Shown: positions 1 to 9,299 of the stretch, piece after piece
Layout: each line of letters starts with the position of its first letter
Numbering within the stretch: the first letter of the stretch is position 1
Program-made: the position numbers and the translations under genes
Notes under the pieces: model-generated
Databases searched by the model: none
Seen by the model: only the letters and a program-made list of their open reading frames with translations
Told to the model about the DNA's origin: nothing
Source: Planctomycetota bacterium
Lineage (GTDB): Bacteria; Planctomycetota; Phycisphaerae; UBA1845; PWPN01
Assembly (NCBI GenBank): GCA_022711465.1
Contig: JAKLEZ010000001.1
Location: 868,001-932,000 of the forward strand
Direction: 5' to 3'
Length of the DNA stretch: 64,000 nucleotides

Positions 1-427
1 ACGCGGACTTCGGCCGCGACCCGGGGCTCGTGAGCAGATCACGGATCTGGGTCAGCAACTCCTGGTCCTTGGTCAGCTGTGGGACAGGGGGCGCCTCCTC
101 CTTCTTGGTTTTCATGATCCAACCGAGGAACTTGACGATGAAGATGAACAGGGCCAGCGCCACGACCAGGAAGTTGACGACCTCGCCGATGAACAGTCCA
201 TAGGGGATGTCCTTGCCGGCGATGGTGAGCTTCCAGGCAAGGTAGCCCTGCTCACCGGGCATGAGAAGGCTGATAAAGGGCATCATGATGTGCTTGACCA
301 GCGAGTCGATGATCTTGCCGAATGCCGTTCCGATGATCACGCCGATGGCCAGATCGACCACATTTCCTTTCAGCGCGAAGCTCTTGAACTCCTGTAGCAA
401 TGCCAAGCCTTTCTTCGCCGGATCCAT
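1..427 (-). CDS. mscL: Large-conductance mechanosensitive channel MscL (3' end outside window)
   Basis: Inner-membrane channel that opens under hypo-osmotic membrane tension. The minus-strand reading frame starts at ATG 427 behind GAGAGG (spacing 5) and is still open at the window edge after 142 codons. The N-terminus has the MscL hallmark FALKGNVVDLAIGVIIGTAF (TM1 with the pore-lining glycines), then a periplasmic loop and a second segment around VVNFLVVALALFIFIV. A charged cytoplasmic tail (KTKKEE, then QLTKDQELLTQIRDLL) resembles the C-terminal helical bundle. The family is usually 130-150 residues, so only a few codons should be missing. The frame lies at the downstream end of the envelope genes on the same strand, but the 152-bp gap argues for its own transcript. 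Identification is firm from TM1. Confidence 0.95.
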   Translation of the reverse strand, partial: MDPAKKGLALLQEFKSFALKGNVVDLAIGVIIGTAFGKIIDSLVKHIMMPFISLLMPGEQGYLAWKLTIAGKDIPYGLFIGEVVNFLVVALALFIFIVKFLGWIMKTKKEEAPPVPQLTKDQELLTQIRDLLTSPGSRPKSA

Positions 428-579
428 AGTGACCTCTCTTTCTCAGTTAAGAGTCCGGGTCTTCCTCCGCCTGCCTGCGAGGCGAAGGTGGAGACCATGA
501 TTCCGATAGACCAACCAGCATCCGCACCGTGCGCCGGTCATGCGTAATGGTCATGTGCTGCAACACACGGCCGCGGGTG

Positions 580-1968
580 CTATGTTTCCGCCCGGATCAG
601 GTCACCGACGGTCAGATCGCCCAGGGCGGTCTGTGATCGCTGCTGAAAGCGTCTGATGGTCGCGATGATCTCGGGATCGTAGCGTCCGGTGTCGAAGTCC
701 CGTTCCGGTCGGAGGACGCCGAGGATTTCGAGAACGGGGATCTTGTTGGCCGGACGCGCGAGCACGTACATCGGAGGTCCGTCGCCTGCTACTGGGCACA
801 CGGCCCCGACGGAGCCCAGCTGCTCCAACAGCTGCCGGGCGGACTGATCTGTGAGTCTGAGCCTGCCCCGAACCTCATCCAGCGAGACTGCTCCCCCGCC
901 GGCCTCGTACGGTCGCGCGATGGCCAGGGCGGCGGCGAGAAGATCATGAGGTTCGAGCGCTGCAAGTTCTGCATGATCAAGACCTTGCAGGTTCGCCAGA
1001 TTCCCTGCCACGTAGGCCAGCTCGGCGCCATACATGAAGATGAGCCAGGAGAGGTTCAGCCAGACGAGGAAGATCGGCACCAAGCCCAGGGCTCCATAGA
1101 GGTTCCCGGTGGCGACGATCTCGCGCACGTAAAGGGCGAACAGCCATTTGGCGACCAGCCAGACTGGGACGGCGAACAGGGCGCCGCCGAGGGCGGCACG
1201 CCACGAGACATCGGCGTTGGGCAGGAGCTTGTAGAGTCCAAAGAACAGGAGCAGGTATCCGGCGACAGGCGCGACCCAATGTCCACAAGCTGCGAGGAGC
1301 CACGAGACACCGCTGACTTGTTCGAGTGCCTTTGTGGTCCGCTGGCCCAGGTAGGAGGCTGCCACGACGAGCACCGGGCCCAGGGTCATGACCGACCAGT
1401 AGAGAGGAACGCGCCTGGCGAGAGACCTGCTGCGTGATATGCTGAAAATCCTGTTGAGTGAACGTTCCATCGAAGTGAGCAAGGTTGTGGCCGTGTAGAT
1501 CAGCAGCACGATTCCGACGGGACCGAGGCGGCCCACGGTGAGTTTGCCCTCGACGTTCTCCACGAGGCGTTCGATTTCGTCGGCCAGATTGACCACCTGT
1601 TCACCGGATGGGGGACCGGTGACGGAGGGACTTGCCGGGGCGGTGTTGGTTGGCTGGGTGAGGGCAATCTGGCCGAAGCCTGACGCCTGCAGGACGCTGC
1701 GAAGGCCCTGCTTGCTATCTTCCAGCACTCCGACGGACTTCAGAACGAGGAAAGCCAGCACCAGGACGGGGACCATGGCAAAGATGGTCCGGAAGGAGAG
1801 AGCCGCGCTCATGGCGGTGACGTTGTGGTTCCACAGCAGAGCGGCGCCGATTCGCCACATTCGGCCATGGTGCCGGGCAAGGGACGTCGCCTGTCCCAGG
1901 AGGTCGTAGCGGATCCTCTGCGGAGGAGGCACGGGCGGCTGCGTTGTCCTGCCGGGCGTTGCGGTCAT
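580..1968 (-). CDS. YihY/BrkB family inner-membrane protein
   Basis: A 462-residue polytopic membrane protein of the YihY (virulence factor BrkB) family, whose biochemical role is unsettled. The family core runs from about residue 35 (HNVTAMSAALSFRTIFAMVP) to about residue 325 (LNLSWLIFMYGAELAYV, the family's conserved last transmembrane motif). The first periplasmic loop is enlarged by a Pro/Thr-rich insert (about residues 95-125). A soluble C-terminal extension of about 120 residues looks like a winged-helix module, as in some longer YihY proteins (LDEVRGRLRLTDQSARQLLEQL). The ATG overlaps the stop of the upstream AsmA-like gene by 4 bp (ATGA), so the two are probably translationally coupled. 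Confidence 0.88.
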   Translation of the reverse strand: MTATPGRTTQPPVPPPQRIRYDLLGQATSLARHHGRMWRIGAALLWNHNVTAMSAALSFRTIFAMVPVLVLAFLVLKSVGVLEDSKQGLRSVLQASGFGQIALTQPTNTAPASPSVTGPPSGEQVVNLADEIERLVENVEGKLTVGRLGPVGIVLLIYTATTLLTSMERSLNRIFSISRSRSLARRVPLYWSVMTLGPVLVVAASYLGQRTTKALEQVSGVSWLLAACGHWVAPVAGYLLLFFGLYKLLPNADVSWRAALGGALFAVPVWLVAKWLFALYVREIVATGNLYGALGLVPIFLVWLNLSWLIFMYGAELAYVAGNLANLQGLDHAELAALEPHDLLAAALAIARPYEAGGGAVSLDEVRGRLRLTDQSARQLLEQLGSVGAVCPVAGDGPPMYVLARPANKIPVLEILGVLRPERDFDTGRYDPEIIATIRRFQQRSQTALGDLTVGDLIRAET

Positions 1969-4900
1969 CGTCGTTCCCGTCTGAAGATACCTCGAAATGG
2001 CTGAGCGGCCGGTTTCGTTTGCGGCGTTGCGGGTTGCCTGGAAATCGCCGGCTGAGTTGATGGGCCGCCGCGTTGGGCGGCGCTGCCGGTGGTGGAACGA
2101 CGCACCTCCGGCTGGCTAGGCCTGCTCGCCGGTGGCCCAGTTCGTTCGCGGAGGATGGATGGCAGGGCTTCGAGGCCCCGCTGGGCGGGACGACTGGCGC
2201 CCGGCTTGGGCGTCTTGAGCAGGTCCAGGGCTTTCTTCTCGAGGGCCTTGGCGGGGTCGGCGGGCGGACGGACCGGAGTCCCCGGGCCGGCCACGGGCGT
2301 TCGCTCCGATGCGCCTGTCGCGGAGTCGAGTTTCGGTGTTCGCTTGATGCCCATCAGGTCCTTGAGCAAGCCGTCGGCCCCCTGGGAGACGGCGGAGCGC
2401 GCGGCTTCTTCGATCAGCGGCTTCATGTCAATCTGGGACAGGTCCATTCTGGGCTGCAGTCGCGTACCCACGACCGGGATCTCGACGCGGACCTTCTCGA
2501 GTCGGCGTGCGTACTCGGCTGTCGGGCCAGCGACGCCCAGTTTCTGAAGGAGTGCGGCCCTGATCGGGAGCGAGACGGCCAGATCAAGAGTCTCATCGAA
2601 GCCTACTGAGCCACGGAATCGCAAGTCGAAGTCGGGGCCGAACGTGAGTGCGAACTTGTCGTAGTACAGCCGTCCGCCCTTGAGGTGGAAATCCATGCCG
2701 CTGACCTGCACGGTGTAGTTGTCGCCGCCGGTCAGTCCGCCCAGCTCAAGCAGCACCGCCATGAATCCGGCCGGCTGCACCTTCAGGTTCTGAAGGTCGA
2801 GGCGGCCCTGCCCTGAGCCGCCGGTTTTGATCGCCTCACCCAGTGGAAGCTGGATATTCCTGGTGATGAGGGAGACGGTTCCCTCGACACGGGTCATGCT
2901 GCCGAAGATGGGATTCACGCGGCTGAGAAGCTGCCGGCCCATTTCCGGCGTGATGCGTACGCTCTCCAGGAGTCGGAGCTCGGGACCGAGGCTGAGCACT
3001 GGCGTGGCCGGACGGAAATCAACGTCGCCGCCGAAATGGACTTGCCCGCCTGCGGCCGGAATCGCGGACACGGGCACGGTCAGCTGTCCTTGCCTGAATG
3101 CCGGGGTGAGCAGGGCTTTCCCCACCTGGACGCCACAGACGTCGGCCGAAACCCAGCTCACCTCTCCGGTGGCGGAGGCGTCTCGATAGGTCGGGGCCAC
3201 CTGGGGCTGGTTGGCGGTACCGCTGACCGTGAAGCGGCTCTCGCTCGCACCGGCGAGGGTCACCTTGTCAGCAGTCGCCGGGGCCAACTCGTGGAGCAGG
3301 GAGCTGATGGGTTCCCAGGACGCCTGGTAACTGCCCTTGAGATCAAGCAGGCAGGTCCGGGCGTAATCTGAGATCGTTCCAGTCATCTTGACGGCGATCA
3401 TGCGGGAGTCCATCTGGAACTGATCGAGAGTGACGGTCTCCTGGCGACGGTTGACACCGGCCTTGACGGCAAGACGAACCTGATCTTCTCGAATCGTCTT
3501 ATCGCCGGCCCCGATCGCGAGCCCATCAATGCGGGCGTTGCCGGTGACGTTTGCCCCGTCGGCGGAGCCCTGACTGACGGTGGACAGGGTGAGGCGGCCG
3601 GCGATGGCCGGGGGTTTCTCCCAACCGGCGATCCGGCTGCCGATGGCCAGACAGCGGGCGAGATCCGCGTTGCCTTCGACCTTGCCTTCGACGACCGGCT
3701 GGCCGTCGGTGCGGATACTCACGGCCGCGGCGGCGAGGCGTGCGGGCGTACTGGCGAGTTCGGCCGACTTGATCTCGAATCGCCGCCCGTCGGGTGCGAT
3801 GCTCAGGCCGGACCAACTGAGGGAGACATCCTCCGCAAGGAGGGGCTCGTTGCGGAGGCGGGTGTTGCGGAGAGTCGCGGAGCCTTGAGACACCACTGGA
3901 GCATCGTGGGCCGAGCGGCTGGCCCGGGCTTGCAGGGCTGCCTCACCGGCGTACCCGGCCGCGCCGGCAACGCCGAGGTCGACGAGGCGTTTGGTGACAT
4001 ACGCGAGGTCCGCGCGCGGAATCTTCATCTCAACTTCGAAGGTGCCGTCCCCGACGCCCGTCCAGCCTGAGCCGGTTCCGGCGACGCTGCCGTCCGCATT
4101 CCAGGTCGCGTCGGCGATTGTCAGCCGGGTGACCCTGGAGCCGGCCAAGGTGAAGTAGCCGTTCTTCTTGACGGACAGTTTTCCGACCTCGAGATTCCGT
4201 TTCCCAATCCGGTATCGGATTCCGTCGCCCGCCAGGGTCACCGCGAGGTCGATACGCTCCTGATTAGCCCGTTTGAGGTCCAGTGTGCCGGAGGTGCCGC
4301 CGGCCAGATCCACGCCGTCCATGTTGAACACCTGGGCGGCCTGCTGCTGCAGTCTGGCCAGGTTGCTCTGGATATCGGCGTGCAGATCGGAAGGCGTGCC
4401 CTTGGCGACGAGATGGGCGAAATCGGACGCCAAGGCGAGCTTCTCGACCTTGAGACCCGTGCCGGCTTCGATGTGAACGTTCCAATCCAGAGAGATCGGC
4501 TGCCACGCGGTGACCTGTGCATTGCGCCGGCTGGCGAGCTTCGTGATCGTGACCGCTCCGGTGGTCGAGGGCTTCCCGCCGCCGCGGAGGACGACGCGTT
4601 CGGCATCCAGTGTACCTCCAGTCACCACTACCTGGGACTGGATGTGCAGCAGGGCGGGCACCGCCTGAGCCAGCCGGGCGAGATCCAGGTGCGATTTGGC
4701 CTCGACGACGAGATCGGGCCACTTGACGGCTTTCCCGGCCAAGGCACCGGAGACGATGTCCTCGAGTGAAGGGATTTCCGTCGGTTTGGGCCAGGAGCAG
4801 GTCATGTCCACCCGCCCGTCGCCGACTTGCCCATCCAAGGCGGCGTAACCGGTCAGAGACTCGCGTGTGGCGCGGAGCTGGCTGGACAGCCGGACATCGA

Positions 4901-5831
4901 CGGGACTGGCTCCGCTGCTGTCGGCCAGCCGGACCAGCAGACGGGCGAGCTCGATGCTGGTGTCAACCTTGATCTCTCCCTGTCCGAAGGCGGCTCTGAC
5001 TTGAACCTGGGCCGAACCGTCGGCGTGTGATTGGCCCACCGCGAACTGCCCGAGTCCGGCCAGGGAGAGACTGGCGGGGGTCAACAGGCGGGCAGTTCCC
5101 TTTGCCTCCCATGGCTGAAATTGGCCATCCCGCACGAGTTCCCGGAGGTCGATTTCGCCGGTGACAGTGCCAACCTCGGCCGCCTGCGCGACCAGTTTGC
5201 CGGCGATGTTGCTGGTCGCCTCGAGGCGAAGGTCACCGTCCACGTGGGACGCCTCCAGCTCGCGGCCGTCCGGTCGGACCACCTTCACCGAGCCGTTGCG
5301 GAGAACCAGCCTGCCGGTGACTGCCGGCAACGGGGAGGGCTTCTGGTCAGGGGGTGATCCCTCACTTGTCGTGATTGCCCGGAGCAGCGAGATTCGTCCC
5401 TGTTCATCGACCAACAGGGTGACTCGTGGAGCATCGAGGCTCAGCTGCTCGAAGAGGAAGGGCGAGGTCACGCCCCGCCAGAGCCCTTCCGTCAGGACGA
5501 TATCGTCCGCGCGGGCGACTTCCTTACCTTCCGGGTCGTGAAGACGGAATCCGCTGATCCTGCAGGGGCCGAACCAGGACAGCGAGAGATCACGCATCTC
5601 CACGCTGCCGGGCAGGTAGCTGTCCGCCACGGAGAGCACGAGTCTCTTGCCGGCGTTGGTCGAGAGGAGAAAGGGGAGACAGCAGACGATGATCAGAATC
5701 AGCACGCCCAGCACGACGACCAGCTTGAGCCACCGGCGCCGCCGCTTCCGCTTGACCGGCTTGCTCTCGGTTGTCACGGGAAGGCCGCCGCCTGCTCCTT
5801 TCCCGTGTTCGGACTGGGTCTCCGGGCTCAT
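1965..5831 (-). CDS. AsmA-like (AsmA/TamB superfamily) envelope protein
   Basis: Very long (1288 residues) single-span protein. A basic cytoplasmic N-terminus (KRKRRRRW) is followed by one membrane segment (about residues 34-56) and a large periplasmic region of repeated beta-rich segments. The AsmA-type opening follows the membrane segment directly (NAGKRLVLSVADSYLPGSVE, then LSLSWFGPCRISGF). A late AsmA-like block (LDLQNLKVQPAGFMAVLLEL, about residue 1010) is followed by a Pro/Ser/Thr-rich, probably disordered tail of about 130 residues. AsmA-like proteins are thought to bridge the envelope and move phospholipid to the outer membrane. ATG 5831 was chosen because GGGAGAG lies 6 bp upstream; an in-frame TTG five codons earlier has no such site. 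The gene sits between a BamE-like lipoprotein and YihY, which fits envelope maintenance. Exact subfamily uncertain. Confidence 0.8.
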   Translation of the reverse strand: MSPETQSEHGKGAGGGLPVTTESKPVKRKRRRRWLKLVVVLGVLILIIVCCLPFLLSTNAGKRLVLSVADSYLPGSVEMRDLSLSWFGPCRISGFRLHDPEGKEVARADDIVLTEGLWRGVTSPFLFEQLSLDAPRVTLLVDEQGRISLLRAITTSEGSPPDQKPSPLPAVTGRLVLRNGSVKVVRPDGRELEASHVDGDLRLEATSNIAGKLVAQAAEVGTVTGEIDLRELVRDGQFQPWEAKGTARLLTPASLSLAGLGQFAVGQSHADGSAQVQVRAAFGQGEIKVDTSIELARLLVRLADSSGASPVDVRLSSQLRATRESLTGYAALDGQVGDGRVDMTCSWPKPTEIPSLEDIVSGALAGKAVKWPDLVVEAKSHLDLARLAQAVPALLHIQSQVVVTGGTLDAERVVLRGGGKPSTTGAVTITKLASRRNAQVTAWQPISLDWNVHIEAGTGLKVEKLALASDFAHLVAKGTPSDLHADIQSNLARLQQQAAQVFNMDGVDLAGGTSGTLDLKRANQERIDLAVTLAGDGIRYRIGKRNLEVGKLSVKKNGYFTLAGSRVTRLTIADATWNADGSVAGTGSGWTGVGDGTFEVEMKIPRADLAYVTKRLVDLGVAGAAGYAGEAALQARASRSAHDAPVVSQGSATLRNTRLRNEPLLAEDVSLSWSGLSIAPDGRRFEIKSAELASTPARLAAAAVSIRTDGQPVVEGKVEGNADLARCLAIGSRIAGWEKPPAIAGRLTLSTVSQGSADGANVTGNARIDGLAIGAGDKTIREDQVRLAVKAGVNRRQETVTLDQFQMDSRMIAVKMTGTISDYARTCLLDLKGSYQASWEPISSLLHELAPATADKVTLAGASESRFTVSGTANQPQVAPTYRDASATGEVSWVSADVCGVQVGKALLTPAFRQGQLTVPVSAIPAAGGQVHFGGDVDFRPATPVLSLGPELRLLESVRITPEMGRQLLSRVNPIFGSMTRVEGTVSLITRNIQLPLGEAIKTGGSGQGRLDLQNLKVQPAGFMAVLLELGGLTGGDNYTVQVSGMDFHLKGGRLYYDKFALTFGPDFDLRFRGSVGFDETLDLAVSLPIRAALLQKLGVAGPTAEYARRLEKVRVEIPVVGTRLQPRMDLSQIDMKPLIEEAARSAVSQGADGLLKDLMGIKRTPKLDSATGASERTPVAGPGTPVRPPADPAKALEKKALDLLKTPKPGASRPAQRGLEALPSILRERTGPPASRPSQPEVRRSTTGSAAQRGGPSTQPAISRQPATPQTKPAAQPFRGIFRRERR

Positions 5832-5908
5832 CGTTTTCTCTCCCAATCATGGCGCACGCATCCCCCCGATGCCACCCCCCTGCCCTCGCCGTCCGGCCGC
5901 ACCGCGCC

Positions 5909-6196
5909 TCAGAGGCCTTTCTTGGTCTTCATCACCACCTTGTCGTTGGCGAAGGTGACGGTGATTGATTTGTCGCCACTCGCCCAAGTCACCGTCTTGG
6001 CCGAGACGTTCAAGTCACCCAACGCAAGGCCACCACCACTCTGTTCTGTGCCCTTGCCGAGAATCTGTTCCACCTGAGCCACGGTCATCTGGTTCTGGAT
6101 CTTGTCATAATTCTCGGGAGTGACCTTGTTACAGCCCATAGCCAGAATCACCGGGGCGAGGATGGCCACCCAAAGCAGACCCCGAGGTTTTCTCAT
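5909..6196 (-). CDS. Small BamE-like (DUF3862-type) lipoprotein
   Basis: A 95-residue predicted lipoprotein. The signal peptide ends in a lipobox LAMGC with the lipidated Cys at about residue 22. The mature part, KVTPENYDKIQNQMTVAQVE followed by QILGKGTE, matches the DUF3862/SmpA-OmlA pattern (a Y-x-x-I-x-x-x-M-T helix, then a short beta meander). Known relatives share the BamE fold, but binding to a BAM complex cannot be inferred from sequence alone. ATG 6196 has a strong AAGGAG at spacing 7. It is the first gene of a minus-strand group followed after 77 bp by the AsmA-like gene and then YihY. The hairpin at 6237-6275 separates it from the DUF11 gene upstream. Confidence 0.82.
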   Translation of the reverse strand: MRKPRGLLWVAILAPVILAMGCNKVTPENYDKIQNQMTVAQVEQILGKGTEQSGGGLALGDLNVSAKTVTWASGDKSITVTFANDKVVMKTKKGL

Positions 6197-6236
6197 AACC
6201 CGTCTCCTTGATTCACATCGATCGTGGACCGAGAGC

Positions 6237-6275
6237 AGAAAGAGGTTGCCGGGCACGATCCGACAACCTCTTTCT
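6237..6275 (-). terminator. Terminator-like hairpin after DUF11 gene 1
   Basis: Two 16-nt arms (6237-6252 and 6260-6275) pair with one mismatch around a 7-nt loop. The hairpin starts 32 bp past the DUF11 stop codon. No U-tract follows on the minus strand, so it may be a 3'-end stabiliser or a weak terminator. Confidence 0.55.
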
Positions 6276-6307
6276 CTGTCCCGGATCATCACTGTCAGCG
6301 CCGCTGG

Positions 6308-7804
6308 TCAATAGATGTGCGTGCTTTCCGTTTCTTCCACGGGGCTCTTCAGCATGTCGCTGGTCATCGTGGTCTTGAACCGGACGTCCTGCTCCTTTGT
6401 GCCCTTGACGACCACGCGGTAGGTCGCCTTGGCCTTGGGTGCCAGCGTGGCGAGAGGCTCGAACGAGACGGTCTTGCCCTCGACTTTGAACTTGGTTGGG
6501 CCTTCGGCGGAGATGTAGTCTTCCTCGGCCGGCAGGGTGCACTCGATGCGAATGTTGGTGTCGTCAGCCGTACCCTGGTTGGTGACCGTGATGATGTAGG
6601 TCTCATCGGCGCCGACCTCGATGGGGTCGGAGACATCGACGACCTCAAGCAAAATGGCCGGGACACCCTTCACCTCGGTGCTTGCCGAGGCCTGGCCCTG
6701 GGCGCAATAGGCGGTGGCGACCGCGTCATCCTTGATTGTGCCGGCCTTCTGGCCGACCAGCGTCAGCTCGACGCTCTTGGAAGCGCCGGGCTCGAGTGTT
6801 CCGAGAGCCCAGGTGACCTTTCCACCGGCGGACTGTCCGCCGTCACTGGCCTTGACGAACTCGCCCACACCGGACACGGTGTCGACCAGCGTCGTATCCC
6901 TGGCGGGCGCATCTCCGGTGTTGGTCACGGTGATCTTGTATTCGACGGGGCGACCGATGTACCGGATCTCGGCGCCGGTCTTGGTCACGCTCAGTGCCGG
7001 CTTGCGCACCACCGTCTCGGAGCTGGCCTTGGCGGCGAGCCCCCCGGGCTCCGAGGCCGTTGCCTCGTTGACGAAGCTGCCGGTCTTGGTCGCCTTGGCC
7101 TGGAAGGAGAACTCGCGAGACTCTCCGGGCTTGAGGGTACCGGCGTCAAAGCTGATCGTGTCCTTGCTGTTGCCCGATTCCCAGCCATCGGGGAGCTTGT
7201 CGACTACCTTCACGTTTTGCACGCCACCCGTACCGGTGTTCGTCACCACCAGCTTGACGGGGATCGGGTCACAGATAATGACCTCGGCCGGGGCGGTCTT
7301 GACCAGCTTCAGTGCCGGCTCGACGATCTGGGTCTCGGCGCACGCGGTGGTCTTGAACGCCACGGTGGTGCAGTAGGAGACTGCTCCGACCGTGCTTGGC
7401 GTCCCGCTGATCTTGATGACCTGCGAGGCCTTGGGGCCCAGTTGCGTCAGGGTCCAGCTTGCCGTCCCGTCGCCCGAGTCGGCGGGTTTTGGATCGATGG
7501 AGCTCACCTTGAACGCATTGGGCAGTTTCTCGGTGATCACGACTTCCGGCAGGTTTGCGTCGGTAAGATTCCGGACCTGGACTTCATAGGTGAACGGCGC
7601 GTTGACGCGCATCTCGGCCGGCCCGATATGCCGGATGAGAAGCACACTCGTACTTGCGTTGCCGGTCGGGAAGGCCTGCTCCCCGCGCACCGTGCCGCTG
7701 CTGGTCGCGGCGGCGTCTTGGCCCATGGCCCCGAGCGGCGAGAAGGTCAACAAGCCAACCCAGAGAAACAGCCATCCAGTTCTTTTCAGAGGTGAGGTCA
7801 TCAT
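6308..7804 (-). CDS. DUF11 repeat surface protein 1
   Basis: A 498-residue exported protein. The signal peptide (about residues 1-28) is followed by four DUF11 Ig-like units. These begin near NAPFTYEVQVRNLTD, DPIPVKLVVTNTGT, RPVEYKITVTNTGD and ADETYIITVTNQGT, each followed by a LP-(D/N)-G-type turn. Five cysteines (YCTT, TAC, IICD, AYCA, IECT) are conserved in paralogue 3, and the last two in paralogue 2. The C-terminus PVEETESTHIY is identical in all three paralogues of this window. DUF11 units also occur in chlamydial OmcB, a disulfide-linked envelope protein, so a structural wall or surface-layer role is plausible but inferred. ATG 7804 has AAGGAG at spacing 6; ATG 7801 is the alternative. 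An operator array lies 365 bp upstream. Confidence 0.85.
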   Translation of the reverse strand: MMTSPLKRTGWLFLWVGLLTFSPLGAMGQDAAATSSGTVRGEQAFPTGNASTSVLLIRHIGPAEMRVNAPFTYEVQVRNLTDANLPEVVITEKLPNAFKVSSIDPKPADSGDGTASWTLTQLGPKASQVIKISGTPSTVGAVSYCTTVAFKTTACAETQIVEPALKLVKTAPAEVIICDPIPVKLVVTNTGTGGVQNVKVVDKLPDGWESGNSKDTISFDAGTLKPGESREFSFQAKATKTGSFVNEATASEPGGLAAKASSETVVRKPALSVTKTGAEIRYIGRPVEYKITVTNTGDAPARDTTLVDTVSGVGEFVKASDGGQSAGGKVTWALGTLEPGASKSVELTLVGQKAGTIKDDAVATAYCAQGQASASTEVKGVPAILLEVVDVSDPIEVGADETYIITVTNQGTADDTNIRIECTLPAEEDYISAEGPTKFKVEGKTVSFEPLATLAPKAKATYRVVVKGTKEQDVRFKTTMTSDMLKSPVEETESTHIY

Positions 7805-7866
7805 ATCAGTCTCCTTTTCCGAATCCTTCACACGATCCCATACAGACGCTGCAGCCATAGCGGTGC

Positions 7867-7895
7867 AGTATATCCTCTGACGGTACTCTTGTGGA
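7867..7895 (-). promoter_or_regulatory. Possible sigma-70 type promoter of DUF11 gene 1
   Basis: On the minus strand TCCACA (7895-7890), a 17-bp spacer, and TATACT (7872-7867). The -10 is good but the -35 matches only 4 of 6 positions. No convincing -24/-12 element was found in this leader, so this is the best promoter visible here. Confidence 0.25.
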
Positions 7896-8169
7896 TATCC
7901 GCTCGACTCCCTCGCTGGCTCTTGAAAGTCGCTCCTGGAAATCACAGGCCGCTGGCAGGCCCCAGGACACCACCACGACCAGCCACGAAGGAATCGCTCG
8001 GCCTCGCAGCCGTCACGAGGGGTCGGACCGACCCCGCCCCGAGGCCCGAGCCCGGAGTCTCCGTTGACGCGTACGGCCAGTTGACCTTTCATGCGGCGTG
8101 CCACGGCGGGGATTCGGAATCGCCGTTTTCCCGGTCAGCGGTTGGACTGAGTGACGGGGGGCTCGTTTC

Positions 8170-8220
8170 TGAGACAGGGCGATGTCTCAAGCGCGCATCG
8201 TTGGTGTCTCACGTGAGACA
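8170..8220. promoter_or_regulatory. Composite TGTCTCA operator array A
   Basis: Half-sites read TGAGACA (8170), N6, TGTCTCA (8183), N4, degenerate CGCATCG (8194), N4, TGTCTCA (8205), N2, TGAGACA (8214). The last pair forms the perfect 16-bp palindrome TGTCTCACGTGAGACA, which fits the TGT-N10-ACA form of NifA-type enhancer sites. The same-orientation half-sites step by 11 bp, about one helical turn. The layout is shared with arrays B and C. The array lies in the 600-bp gap upstream of DUF11 gene 1. Confidence 0.7.
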
Positions 8221-8408
8221 GGAGGGTCCCGCCGTGCTGGTACTGACGGTGTTTCCCCAGCACTGGTGGCCGATGCACCGGCCATCAGCCAGCCGGGCCT
8301 GGGGTCTTGTAGGGCGTTCCGGCAGTCGGAAGGCCGTCTCTTGTGCAACTGGGGGCTCTCGCGCGGCGTAACGGCTGGCAGCCAAGTGGCCCGGGGAAGA
8401 CGCCCGGT

Positions 8409-9098
8409 TCAGGCGCGTTCAAGCACGAAGAACACGCCTGTGACGGGGAAATGCCGGAAGGCCACCTCATGCACGAACCGCAGCCCTGCCGCCCGGATTT
8501 CCTCACGATACTGATTCTCGGGCAACTGGGACCCGCCCGAGGTGCCGCGGTGCAGGAGGCGACGCCTGAACTGGCGCCAGCGATTGAGGAAACCTGGTGG
8601 GTAGTATGACAGGATGACGTATCGCCTGGTCACACGGACCATTTCGTTGAGCATGCGGGCTCTTCGTGACTCGCTGGTGACATGGTACAGGAACCGATGG
8701 CAGAACACGAGGTCGACGCTTGCATCCGGCAAGCTGATGCTCTCTGCGTCCATCAACCGGCAGCTGACCCGCGGATCAGGCAACTCCTCTCTGGCCACCT
8801 CCAGCATCGCGGATGACGAGTCCGCGAGGATCACGTTATCCGCAAACTCCAGGAGGGTGCGGGAAAGCCGGCCGGTACCGCTGGGAAGATCCAGGGCAAC
8901 CTGGATATGACCTATCCGCTCCCCCAACTGCCGCAGAAGAGCGTTCTCGAGGCAGTTTGTGCGTGCTCGTCGCCCCTTCTTGAAGCGGTCGCGGTAGTGC
9001 TCCGCCTGACGGCGGTCGACGAACCGTTCCGCGAACTGTGGGGGCTCCTGGACAGGCGCACTGTCATTCGGGTGCTCACCGGCTGAGCTCGTTTGCAT
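8409..9098 (-). CDS. Class I SAM-dependent methyltransferase
   Basis: A 229-residue soluble methyltransferase with a methyltransferase-11 type Rossmann core. Motif I is ALDLPSGTGRLSRTLLE. The motif II acidic residue follows in NVILADSSSAML, the adenine-side motif is CRLMDAESISLPDASVDLVF, and a post-motif RARMLNEMVRVTR leads into a last strand. The substrate cannot be told. A Tyr/Arg-rich insert after YYPPGFLNRWRQFRRRLLHR could contact a membrane or lipid head group. ATG 9098 has GGAG at spacing 8; an upstream in-frame ATG at 9188 would add 30 low-complexity residues without a clear ribosome site. It follows the LEA14-like lipoprotein on the same strand after 201 bp. Confidence 0.85.
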   Translation of the reverse strand: MQTSSAGEHPNDSAPVQEPPQFAERFVDRRQAEHYRDRFKKGRRARTNCLENALLRQLGERIGHIQVALDLPSGTGRLSRTLLEFADNVILADSSSAMLEVAREELPDPRVSCRLMDAESISLPDASVDLVFCHRFLYHVTSESRRARMLNEMVRVTRRYVILSYYPPGFLNRWRQFRRRLLHRGTSGGSQLPENQYREEIRAAGLRFVHEVAFRHFPVTGVFFVLERA

Positions 9099-9299
9099 CA
9101 CGGAGGCTCCGGTCAATCCAGATTGAAGGCTGTCATCCGCTGTGCCTGCGGTCAACCGGATCGTCGCACATGTGTCGGAGGGCGTCAAGCTTGGCAGCCT
9201 GCCGGGCTGCCGTGGCCGTGGCGCCCCTTTCTTGAAGGTGTCCTTAGACGCCGCGTCGGACTTCGATGAAGGAATTGTCTTCTTGCGGGCCGGAGCGGC

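Noticed and set aside
7940..7975. A GG-N10-GC match upstream of DUF11 gene 1 as a second sigma-54 promoter
   Set aside because: The -12 part lacks TT and the -24 part lacks CAC; a match this weak is expected by chance in high-GC DNA.
7805..8104. Upstream extension of the DUF11 gene 1 frame
   Set aside because: The extra 100 codons carry no hydrophobic or conserved segment, and the ribosome site with signal peptide is at 7804.
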